DNA from: Gammaproteobacteria bacterium
GTDB taxonomy: Bacteria; Pseudomonadota; Gammaproteobacteria; Magnimaribacterales; Magnimaribacteraceae
DNA length: 28,419 bases
Direction: 5' to 3'
Assembly (NCBI GenBank): GCA_002730855.1
Contig: PCBA01000023.1
Span: forward strand, 1-28,419
Below are positions 1 through 5,933 of this stretch, piece after piece. Below the pieces are notes generated by a model. The model searched no databases, had not been told where the DNA came from, and saw only the letters and a list, made by a program, of their open reading frames with translations. A program made the translations under genes and the position numbers. The first letter of the stretch is position 1, and each line of letters begins with the position of its first letter.

Positions 1-66
1 GAGAATTACTACCTTCTCGACATGCACTTGAGGGTTTGTATCTGCTGTCGAAGCCATGTCGCCCCC
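1..66 (-). ncRNA. ssrA: tmRNA (transfer-messenger RNA), 5' part only
   Basis: On the minus strand, a G-tract start at 66 is followed by GGCTTCGACAG and then GTGCATGTCGAG, the hallmark order of the tmRNA 5' domain (D-loop-like segment, then the start of helix 2). It matches the arrangement of the E. coli ssrA 5' end. A short stem GAG/CTC closes near the window edge. The acceptor-stem 5' strand is the GGGGGCG at 66-60; its 3' partner, the tag reading frame and the pseudoknots lie beyond the left edge. tmRNA rescues ribosomes stalled on broken mRNA and adds a degradation tag, together with SmpB, encoded just upstream on the same strand. The gene is partial because of the window, not because of damage. 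Confidence 0.9.
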
Positions 67-80
67 AAAAAAGCTGGAGA

Positions 81-109
81 ATTATACCTTTCTATTAGAA
101 AGTTCTCTA
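81..109 (-). promoter_or_regulatory. sigma-70 promoter of ssrA
   Basis: On the minus strand a perfect TATAAT (86 to 81) lies 14 bases before the tmRNA 5' G-tract, and TAGAGA (109 to 104, four of six matches to TTGACA) sits 17 bases upstream of it. The -35 box overlaps the smpB stop codon (109-107), so ssrA has its own promoter inside the end of smpB. The spacing from the -10 box to a mature 5' end at 66 is longer than usual, so a few leader bases are probably removed. Confidence 0.75.
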
Positions 110-580
110 ATTTTTGTTTCTATCTCTTAATTCTTGGGCCTTTTGCCTATCCCAATCTCTACTTTTTATTGTGTTTCTTTTATCGCGAGATTTTTTCCCT
201 ACAGCAAGAGCTATTTCACATTTTATTAAATCTTTTTTCCAAAAAAGTTTGGTTGGAATGCAAGTTTGGCCTTTTTGTTGAGTGGATCTAAAAATCTCCG
301 CTAATTCCTTTTTGTTTAATAGCAATTTTCTTGATCTTGTGGGGTCCATCTCCACACTACTATTTTTTAGTGGGTTTATGTAACATCCGATCAACCAAGC
401 TTCCCCATCTTTTAATAGAACATAAGCTTCAGCTATTAGAGCTTTGTTTTCTCTTATACTTTTTGTTTCCCAGCCTAAAAGAGACAAGCCTGCTTCGTAT
501 TTATCAGTTATTTCAAAATTAAATCTAGCTTTTCTATTATCTGAAATAGAGCTATTGGACTTCTTTTTTTGTTTTCCCAC
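107..580 (-). CDS. smpB: SsrA-binding protein SmpB
   Basis: SmpB binds the tRNA-like part of tmRNA and brings it to stalled ribosomes. The protein shows the family order: a Lys/Ser-rich start, then NRKARF, YEAGLSLLGWETKSIRENKA, a central beta-barrel, and a basic tail with KRNTIKSRDWDRQKAQELRDR, which inserts in the mRNA channel. I chose the GTG at 580 (157 aa; E. coli has 160). The frame is open upstream to an ATG at 622, but the 14 extra residues are hydrophobic and unlike any SmpB start. No clear Shine-Dalgarno precedes the GTG; a TATACT lies 6 bases upstream of it, so the mRNA could be leaderless or nearly so. It is followed by ssrA on the same strand, its functional partner. Confidence 0.95.
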   Translation of the reverse strand: MGKQKKKSNSSISDNRKARFNFEITDKYEAGLSLLGWETKSIRENKALIAEAYVLLKDGEAWLIGCYINPLKNSSVEMDPTRSRKLLLNKKELAEIFRSTQQKGQTCIPTKLFWKKDLIKCEIALAVGKKSRDKRNTIKSRDWDRQKAQELRDRNKN

Positions 581-586
581 GTTTAG

Positions 587-594
587 AGTATAAA
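587..594. promoter_or_regulatory. Overlapping divergent -10 candidates between smpB and the membrane-protein gene
   Basis: The 40 bases between the smpB GTG (580) and the ATG at 621 hold TATACT on the minus strand (592 to 587) and TATAAA on the plus strand (589 to 594), sharing four bases. Neither has a convincing -35 box. If both are used, the two transcription units would compete for polymerase. This rests only on box matches in an AT-rich spacer. Confidence 0.35.
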
Positions 595-620
595 CCCACA
601 AATACAAAATTCTACTGAAC

Positions 621-1109
621 ATGCATGATGAAGATATATTATTAAGATCAACTCAGGGTATTGCTTATATCTTTATTGCCCCATGCATAATATTATCAGC
701 CTCAGTGTGGTTCACTTCTGATTCTATTGGAATAGTAGTAGCAAGCCTGTTCCAAATATATATCTTTATCCTTTTTTTTCTTTTAAGCGGTTATATAAGG
801 TCATTACGAAGTTACTATGAAGGCAATTATAAGGACGAATTATCTTCTATATCTTTGATTCCTATTTTCCTAGCTTCTACTTCAGGATTGTTAACTATAC
901 TTTTGAATCCAGTCTGGGGAATAGGTTTTTTGTTGATAGGATCTTATCTAACCAGGTTTATTAAAACTCTTTATACAATTTTTAATATCTTTCCTAAAAA
1001 ATATTTAGATTTATTCAATATAATTAGCATTATCCTATGTATTTGTCTTATGTTAATCTTTACCTATTGGGTTAACCCATATTCTAATCCTATACAAGCT
1101 TACATTTAA
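621..1109 (+). CDS. Small polytopic membrane protein, unrecognised
   Basis: A 162-residue hydrophobic protein with about five predicted membrane helices (near residues 14-34, 38-60, 77-95, 98-118 and 132-152) and a short charged loop after the second (RSLRSYYEGNYKDE). I do not recognise its family with confidence. The helix pattern and the segment FPKKYLDLFNIIS before the last helix resemble DUF3429-type proteins, a weak match made from memory. Its TAA overlaps the ATG of the NSS transporter by one base (TAATG at 1107-1111), so the two are probably translated together. The position between smpB and bamE is held by ratA and rnfH in Pseudomonas; this protein resembles neither. A job as accessory subunit of the transporter is a guess from coupling. 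Confidence 0.75.
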   Translation: MHDEDILLRSTQGIAYIFIAPCIILSASVWFTSDSIGIVVASLFQIYIFILFFLLSGYIRSLRSYYEGNYKDELSSISLIPIFLASTSGLLTILLNPVWGIGFLLIGSYLTRFIKTLYTIFNIFPKKYLDLFNIISIILCICLMLIFTYWVNPYSNPIQAYI

Positions 1110-2452
1110 TGTCTGAAGAAAGAAAATCTATACATGGGACTTGGTCTAGCAGGTGGACATTTATATTGGCGGCTACAGGTTCTGCAGTAGGTTTAGGTAA
1201 TATTTGGAAATTTCCTTATATGGCAGGTGATAACGGAGGCGGAGCTTTTGTTTTAGTATATTTGGCATGTATATGCATCATAGGTATTCCCATTATGTTA
1301 GCTGAAATCATGATAGGAAGAAGGGGCAGGAGCAGCCCTGCAAATACTATGAAAAGTTTAGCTAAAGAAGCTAACACCTCTAGTACATGGACTTTATTGG
1401 GTGCAACAGGAGCGCTTGCAGGGCTATTAATCCTATCTTTTTACAGTGTTGCTGCGGGCTGGGCAATGTCTTATATTTTTAATGGTTTTCAAGATATTAC
1501 GGCGGAATCATCGAGCAGCGGCTTTAACAGTCTTTTATCAAGCCCTTCTTCCTTAATTTTTTGGCATACTTTGTTTATATCTATAACCGTCTTTATAGTT
1601 GCTAGAGGAATCTTGGATGGACTAGAGAAATGGATAAATACCCTTATGCCATTATTATTCCTGATCATTGTTCTACTTTGCCTTTATTCCATGCAAACTG
1701 GAGCTTTCTTTGAAGGTTTAACTTACCTATTTAGGCCAGATTTTTCAAAAATAAATCCGCAAGTAACTTTAGAAGCTTTAGGCCAAGCATTTTTTACTTT
1801 GAGTTTAGGTATGGGTGCCATCATGGCTTATGGGGCCTATATGCCAGCCAATCAAAATATAGGCAGAACAGCACTAACTGTAGCGGCTTTAGATACGGGA
1901 GTAGCTCTGTTAGCAGGTATAGCAATCTTCCCTATAGTCTTTGCAAACGGATTAGCCCCATCGGAAGGCCCAGGACTGGTGTTCGTAACCTTACCAATAG
2001 CATTTAGCGCTATGCCTTTAGGAATTCTCTTTGGTACTTTATTTTTTATTTTATTAAGCATAGCTGCTCTGAGCTCCTCAATCTCTTTGATAGAGCCTGG
2101 TGTGGCCTGGTTGATTGAATCATTAAAGATCAAAAGACTAACCGCAACAATATTGCTTGGTTTTATGGCTTGGTTTTTAGGTCTTTTTAGTGCACTCTCT
2201 TTTAATCTTCTTTCAGAATTTACTATTTTCGGTAAAAATTTCTTCGATGCTACAGATTTCTTAACTAATCAGATTATGCTTCCACTTGGAGGTATCTTTA
2301 TATCAATTTTTGTAGGCTGGGTGATGAAAAAAGAGCACGTTCTAGATGAATTGGGTTTTGAAGAAGGGTTCTTATTTAAATTATGGTATTTTTCAGTTAG
2401 ATATATTGCACCTTGTATGGTTGGCTTAGTATTTCTTTATTTCTTCATATAA
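1109..2452 (+). CDS. Sodium-dependent transporter, NSS (SLC6-like) family
   Basis: An inner-membrane Na+-coupled symporter, most likely for an amino acid. The first helix carries the family signature GSAVGLGNIWKFPYM, with the unwound segment that binds Na+ and substrate, and NGGGAFVLVYL follows. The 447-residue length and helix count (11 or so) fit bacterial relatives such as MhsT and TnaT. The sixth-helix region has the expected AFFTLSLGMGAIMAYGAYM. Substrate cannot be read from the sequence. It starts inside the stop codon of the upstream membrane-protein gene, with no separate ribosome site visible, and ends one base before the 3' end of convergent bamE, leaving no room for a terminator between them. 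Confidence 0.93.
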   Translation: MSEERKSIHGTWSSRWTFILAATGSAVGLGNIWKFPYMAGDNGGGAFVLVYLACICIIGIPIMLAEIMIGRRGRSSPANTMKSLAKEANTSSTWTLLGATGALAGLLILSFYSVAAGWAMSYIFNGFQDITAESSSSGFNSLLSSPSSLIFWHTLFISITVFIVARGILDGLEKWINTLMPLLFLIIVLLCLYSMQTGAFFEGLTYLFRPDFSKINPQVTLEALGQAFFTLSLGMGAIMAYGAYMPANQNIGRTALTVAALDTGVALLAGIAIFPIVFANGLAPSEGPGLVFVTLPIAFSAMPLGILFGTLFFILLSIAALSSSISLIEPGVAWLIESLKIKRLTATILLGFMAWFLGLFSALSFNLLSEFTIFGKNFFDATDFLTNQIMLPLGGIFISIFVGWVMKKEHVLDELGFEEGFLFKLWYFSVRYIAPCMVGLVFLYFFI

Positions 2453-2453
2453 G

Positions 2454-2783
2454 TCAATCTTGCGGGCTCATTTCGCCTGTCCACCTTACCAACTTATTAT
2501 CTTCGAAAAAAAGAGTTATTTTTTGTTCTGTGAACTTGGTTGAGCCTTGGATTACGGATGTGTAGTAGTCCCATCTCTCTGGATAGAAAGTATCAGAAAT
2601 AAGAGGACTGCCCATAACAAACTTTACTTGCGATTCTGTCATTCCAACCTCTAGTTTATCTATCATTTCTTGATCAACAAGGTTGCCTTGACTGATAACA
2701 ACTTGATAGACTTTAGGCAGACTGCAACTTGAAATAAATATAGTTAAAACAGCTATAATAATAATGTTAGAAATTAATCTCAT
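2454..2783 (-). CDS. bamE: Outer membrane lipoprotein BamE (SmpA/OmlA)
   Basis: A small lipoprotein of the BAM complex that folds beta-barrel proteins into the outer membrane; the barrel subunit BamA is coded further right. Starting at 2783 gives 109 residues: a short signal peptide ending in the lipobox ISSC (Cys20), Ser at +2 as expected for transport to the outer membrane, then the family signature around VISQGNLVDQEMIDKLEVGM, QVKFVMGSPL and RWDYYTS. The frame is open to 2879, but the extra 32 residues would bury the signal peptide and overlap the fur start, so I rejected them. It diverges from fur, as omlA does in Pseudomonas. Confidence 0.93.
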   Translation of the reverse strand: MRLISNIIIIAVLTIFISSCSLPKVYQVVISQGNLVDQEMIDKLEVGMTESQVKFVMGSPLISDTFYPERWDYYTSVIQGSTKFTEQKITLFFEDNKLVRWTGEMSPQD

Positions 2784-2810
2784 TTTAAGAATGTTTAGAG
2801 TTATTTCTAC

Positions 2811-2816
2811 ATTATA
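2811..2816 (-). promoter_or_regulatory. -10 box of bamE
   Basis: A perfect TATAAT on the minus strand lies 27 bases before the bamE ATG at 2783. No good -35 is visible at 16-18 bases upstream, where the DNA is almost pure A/T. The match is exact but the surrounding composition makes it less telling. Confidence 0.5.
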
Positions 2817-2818
2817 GG

Positions 2819-2832
2819 TATTATTAATAATA
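2819..2832. promoter_or_regulatory. 14-bp perfect palindrome between bamE and fur, possible operator
   Basis: TATTATTAATAATA is a perfect palindrome centred at 2825/2826, two bases upstream of the bamE -10 box and 34 bases before the fur GTG. A regulator bound here could act on both genes. It contains two NATWAT hexamers one base apart, as in Fur sites, which would fit Fur autoregulation. The spacer is so AT-rich that chance is a serious alternative. Confidence 0.35.
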
Positions 2833-2865
2833 AATATATTGAAATGTATTTCGAGGTAGACAATA

Positions 2866-3270
2866 GTGAGCGATGACATTGAATTAAAAAAAGCAGGACT
2901 TAAAGTAACCCTTCCAAGATTAAGAGTTTTAGAATTGCTTGAACAAGATAAAGCACACCTAAGCGCGGAAGAAATATATAGAAAGCTTATAAACGCTGGA
3001 GAAGAAGTAGGTTTAGCTACTGTTTATAGAGTTTTAACTCAATTTGAACAAGCTGGTATTTGCCTGAGGCATAATTTTGAAGAAGGGCATGCCGTTTATG
3101 AGCTTACACCTACAGATCACCACGACCATATGGTCTGTTTAGAAACGGGTGATGTTGTAGAATTTACGGATGACACCATAGAGGAAAGGCAGAAGAAGTT
3201 AGCAAAAGAAAAAGGTTTCGAGATAATAGATCACAGCATGGTTCTGTACGTTAAACCTATAAAAAAATAA
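2866..3270 (+). CDS. fur: Ferric uptake regulator Fur
   Basis: An iron-responsive dimeric repressor of iron uptake genes. The 134 residues show LKKAGLKVTLPRLRVLELL, the winged-helix recognition segment GLATVYRVLTQFEQAGI, the RHNFE segment, and the metal-binding HHDHMVC. Length and the single Cys (VCLETGD, where E. coli has CLDC) match Pseudomonas Fur, so the second structural Zn site of E. coli Fur is absent. The start is GTG at 2866 with GAGG at 2853-2856. It diverges from bamE. In Pseudomonas recN follows fur; here grpE follows directly after 61 bases. Confidence 0.96.
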   Translation: MSDDIELKKAGLKVTLPRLRVLELLEQDKAHLSAEEIYRKLINAGEEVGLATVYRVLTQFEQAGICLRHNFEEGHAVYELTPTDHHDHMVCLETGDVVEFTDDTIEERQKKLAKEKGFEIIDHSMVLYVKPIKK

Positions 3271-3279
3271 TTCTGAACA

Positions 3280-3308
3280 CTTGAATAGATGGCATGTAGT
3301 CCCTATAT
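3280..3308 (+). promoter_or_regulatory. Heat-shock (sigma-32) promoter of grpE
   Basis: CTTGAAT at 3280-3286 and CCCTATAT at 3301-3308, separated by 14 bases, fit the RpoH consensus (CTTGAAA, 11-16 bases, CCCCATnT). The -10 part lies in a perfect 12-base palindrome, CCCTATATAGGG (3301-3312). The grpE TTG start follows at 3332 with AAGGAG at 3319-3324. The position directly before a chaperone gene makes the assignment strong. Confidence 0.88.
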
Positions 3309-3331
3309 AGGGCTATTGAAGGAGATTTATT

Positions 3332-3907
3332 TTGATTGAAGAAAATAAAAACAAAGAAGAAGCTTCTAAAGAACAAGATTCTGAAGATATTAATTTAGAT
3401 CAGGATTCTGCAGAAGAGTTAGAGGTAGATAATTTAGTAGAAGAACTAGAAGAAAAGTCCTTAGATAATCAAATTAAAGACTTAGAGGATCAAGTCTTGA
3501 GAGCGAAAGCAGAAGTGCAGAATGTCAGAAGGATAGCCTCTCAAGAAGTAACTAAAGCTAGATTATATGGCGTAGAGTCTCTAGCAAAAGAATTTCTTTC
3601 CGTTGGTGATGACATAGAAAGAGCAATATCCTCTTGTGAAGGAAATAAAGAGGTTTTAAATATTAAAGAAGGGTTAGAGATGACTCTAAAAAACTTTGAG
3701 AAATCTTTAAAGACCTCAGGAATAGAGCCTATTAATTGTGATGAAGGCTTGTTTGACCCTGATAAGCACGAGGCTATCTCTTTAATAGAAGATGACAGTC
3801 TCGAGCCCAATTCAATAATTGAGGTAATCCAGAAGGGTTACACTATTTTAGATCGAACTTTAAGACCTTCGAAAGTTATAGTTTCAAAGTCTGAAAAAAA
3901 TAAATAA
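3332..3907 (+). CDS. grpE: Nucleotide exchange factor GrpE
   Basis: GrpE releases ADP from DnaK and so resets the Hsp70 cycle in the cytoplasm. The 191-residue protein (E. coli 197) has a highly acidic, disordered N-terminus of about 40 residues, a long coiled coil with LRAKAEVQNVRRIASQE, and the C-terminal beta domain with GLEMTLKNFEKSL, FDPDKHEAIS and DRTLRPSKVIV. The start is TTG at 3332, chosen because AAGGAG lies seven bases upstream and the next usual start codons cut into conserved sequence. It follows fur, has its own heat-shock promoter, and is 62 bases from dnaK, which has a second one. Confidence 0.96.
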   Translation: MIEENKNKEEASKEQDSEDINLDQDSAEELEVDNLVEELEEKSLDNQIKDLEDQVLRAKAEVQNVRRIASQEVTKARLYGVESLAKEFLSVGDDIERAISSCEGNKEVLNIKEGLEMTLKNFEKSLKTSGIEPINCDEGLFDPDKHEAISLIEDDSLEPNSIIEVIQKGYTILDRTLRPSKVIVSKSEKNK

Positions 3908-3910
3908 ACA

Positions 3911-3938
3911 CTTGAAATAAATGACTTTAACCCCATCT
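3911..3938 (+). promoter_or_regulatory. Heat-shock (sigma-32) promoter of dnaK
   Basis: CTTGAAA (3911-3917), 13 bases, then CCCCATCT (3931-3938): an exact match to the RpoH consensus in boxes and spacing, 31 bases before the dnaK ATG. As at grpE, the C-tract of the -10 box is part of an inverted repeat (AACCC at 3929-3933, GGGTT at 3941-3945). No CIRCE element is present, so HrcA control is unlikely. Confidence 0.93.
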
Positions 3939-3969
3939 AAGGGTTATAAGAATTAATGCGGAGTTAAAA

Positions 3970-5895
3970 ATGGCAAAAGTAATAGGAATAGATTTAGGAA
4001 CTACTAATTCCTGTGTTTCAGTGATGGAAGGCGATCAGGCCAAAGTAATAGAAAACTCTGAAGGAAAAAGAACTACTCCTTCAGTTGTAGCTTATGGTGA
4101 AGAAGTAAAAGTAGGTGACTCAGCTAAAAACCAGGCTGTCACTAATTCGCAGAACACCCTTTATGCCATTAAGAGATTAATAGGTAGGAAGCATTCAGAT
4201 GATGTCGTTAAGAAAGACTCAAGCATGGTTCCATATAAAATAATTTCAGCAGAAAATGGTGATGCTTGGGTTGAGGCAGAAGGGAAAAAACTAGCTCCTC
4301 AACAAGTCTCAGCTGAAATTTTAAAGAAAATGAAGAAAACAGCAGAGGACTATTTAGGGCAAGAGGTTAAAGAGGCAGTAATTACTGTACCTGCCTATTT
4401 TAATGACTCTCAAAGGCAGGCGACAAAAGATGCAGGAAAAATTGCGGGATTAGAAGTGAAAAGAATCATAAATGAGCCTACAGCAGCAGCTCTTGCTTAC
4501 GGTCTTGATAAAGGAAAAGGAGATCAAAAGATCGCAGTTTATGATTTAGGTGGAGGTACATTTGATGTATCTATTATAGAAATTGCTGAGGTTGAAGGGG
4601 AACATCAATTTGAAGTTCTTTCTACAAATGGTGATACTTTCTTAGGAGGAGAAGACTTTGATTTAGCTTTGATAGAATATTTGGCAGATGAATTTAAAAA
4701 AGAATCAGGTTTAGATTTGCACAATGATTCTGCAGCATTACAAAGACTTAAAGAAGCTGCAGAAAAGGCTAAGATTGAGCTATCAAGCAATCAGCAATCT
4801 GAAATCAACTTACCTTATATAACAGCAGACACTTCAGGAGCTAAGCATTTTGTTCATAAATTAACAAGGGCAAAATTAGAATCTCTTGTGGGAGATTTAG
4901 TAGACAGAACCATAAAGCCCACAGAAACCGCTCTAAAGGATGCCGGGTTAAAGGCTTCGGATGTAGATGAAGTTATTCTCGTTGGTGGGCAAACAAGAAT
5001 GCCTTTAGTCCAAAGCAAAGTAAAAGAGTTTTTTGGAAAGGAGACTAGAAAGGATGTAAACCCTGATGAGGCAGTTTCAGTTGGAGCAGCAATTCAAGGT
5101 GCAGTATTGGCAGGAGACGTTACAGACGTCCTACTTCTAGATGTCACTCCTTTGACGCTAGGAATTGAGACTATGGGGGGTGTAATGACTCCATTAATAG
5201 ATAAAAATACTACCATACCTACAAATAAGTCTCAGGTATTTTCAACCGCGGAAGATAATCAAACTGCAGTAACTGTACACGTATTGCAAGGAGAGAGAAA
5301 ACAGGCTTCTGAGAATAAGACTTTAGGTCAGTTCAACTTAACTGATATACCTGCCTCTCCAAGAGGTATGCCACAAATAGAAGTTTCTTTCGATCTTGAT
5401 GCGAATGGTATTCTGAACGTTTCAGCTAAAGATAAGGCTACCGGCAAGGAACAATCTATTGAGATTAAAGCCTCAAGTGGTTTGTCAGATGATGAGATTG
5501 AGCAAATGGTTAAAGATGCTGAAGCTCATGCTGAAGACGATAAAAAGTTTGAGGAGCTGGTTCAAGCAAGAAATTTAGGTGAGAATCTAGTGCATAGTTG
5601 TAAGAAAACACTAGAAGAAGCTAAAGAGAAAGTTGAAGAATCTGAAAAAGAAGCAATAGAAAAGGGAATACAAGAACTCGAAGAAGCTCTAAAGACAGAT
5701 GATAAAGAGGTTATTGATGAGAAAGTAAAGGCTCTATCAGAAGCTTCTGCACCTTTAGCGCAAAGATTGTATGAAGAAGAATCCAACAAACAAAACCAAG
5801 AAAATCAAGAAAACAATTCAAGTGATGATGGCTCAGAAGTTGTCGATGCTGATTTTGAAGAAGTAAAAGAAGAAAAGGAACAGCAAAATTCCTAA
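3970..5895 (+). CDS. dnaK: Molecular chaperone DnaK (Hsp70)
   Basis: The ATP-driven Hsp70 that binds unfolded segments, working with DnaJ and GrpE encoded beside it. The 641 residues (E. coli 638) are typical: IGIDLGTTNSCVSVMEG at the N-terminus, the phosphate-binding DLGGGTFDVSI, VGGQTRMPLVQ, the linker region DVLLLDVTPLTLGIET, a substrate domain with NTTIPTNKSQVFSTA, a helical lid, and the acidic tail ending near VVDADFEEVKEEK. The ATG at 3970 has GGAG at 3960-3963. It is transcribed from its own sigma-32 promoter and probably by read-through from grpE. Nothing is broken or missing. Confidence 0.99.
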   Translation: MAKVIGIDLGTTNSCVSVMEGDQAKVIENSEGKRTTPSVVAYGEEVKVGDSAKNQAVTNSQNTLYAIKRLIGRKHSDDVVKKDSSMVPYKIISAENGDAWVEAEGKKLAPQQVSAEILKKMKKTAEDYLGQEVKEAVITVPAYFNDSQRQATKDAGKIAGLEVKRIINEPTAAALAYGLDKGKGDQKIAVYDLGGGTFDVSIIEIAEVEGEHQFEVLSTNGDTFLGGEDFDLALIEYLADEFKKESGLDLHNDSAALQRLKEAAEKAKIELSSNQQSEINLPYITADTSGAKHFVHKLTRAKLESLVGDLVDRTIKPTETALKDAGLKASDVDEVILVGGQTRMPLVQSKVKEFFGKETRKDVNPDEAVSVGAAIQGAVLAGDVTDVLLLDVTPLTLGIETMGGVMTPLIDKNTTIPTNKSQVFSTAEDNQTAVTVHVLQGERKQASENKTLGQFNLTDIPASPRGMPQIEVSFDLDANGILNVSAKDKATGKEQSIEIKASSGLSDDEIEQMVKDAEAHAEDDKKFEELVQARNLGENLVHSCKKTLEEAKEKVEESEKEAIEKGIQELEEALKTDDKEVIDEKVKALSEASAPLAQRLYEEESNKQNQENQENNSSDDGSEVVDADFEEVKEEKEQQNS

Positions 5896-5916
5896 TTAGT
5901 AGGAATCCAAATTAGG
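5888..5916 (+). promoter_or_regulatory. Two mutually exclusive hairpins at the dnaK-dnaJ junction
   Basis: ATTCCT (5888-5893) can pair with AGGAAT (5901-5906), and CCTAATT (5891-5897) can pair with AATTAGG (5910-5916). The stems share bases and cannot form together. The first covers the dnaK stop codon (5893-5895). No T-run follows, so this is not an ordinary terminator; it may set the dnaJ to dnaK ratio through mRNA processing or ribosome access. Stems are short and AT-rich, so this is tentative. Confidence 0.35.
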
Positions 5917-5933
5917 CTTTATAAGAAATTAGA

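Noticed and set aside
22..291. Open frame of 89 codons on the plus strand over ssrA and the smpB 3' end
   Set aside because: It lies antisense to tmRNA and smpB, both clearly real, and its protein looks like nothing known.
581..622. Upstream ATG for smpB at 622
   Set aside because: The 14 added residues are hydrophobic and foreign to SmpB; the GTG at 580 gives the family start and length.
2440..2460. Bidirectional terminator between the NSS gene and bamE
   Set aside because: Only one base separates the stop codons and I see no GC-rich stem with flanking T-runs.
2784..2879. Upstream start of bamE at 2879
   Set aside because: It would place 32 residues before a normal lipoprotein signal peptide and overlap the fur start.
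3271..3969. CIRCE (HrcA) element near grpE or dnaK
   Set aside because: The repeat TTAGCACTC-N9-GAGTGCTAA is absent; the promoters are sigma-32 type.
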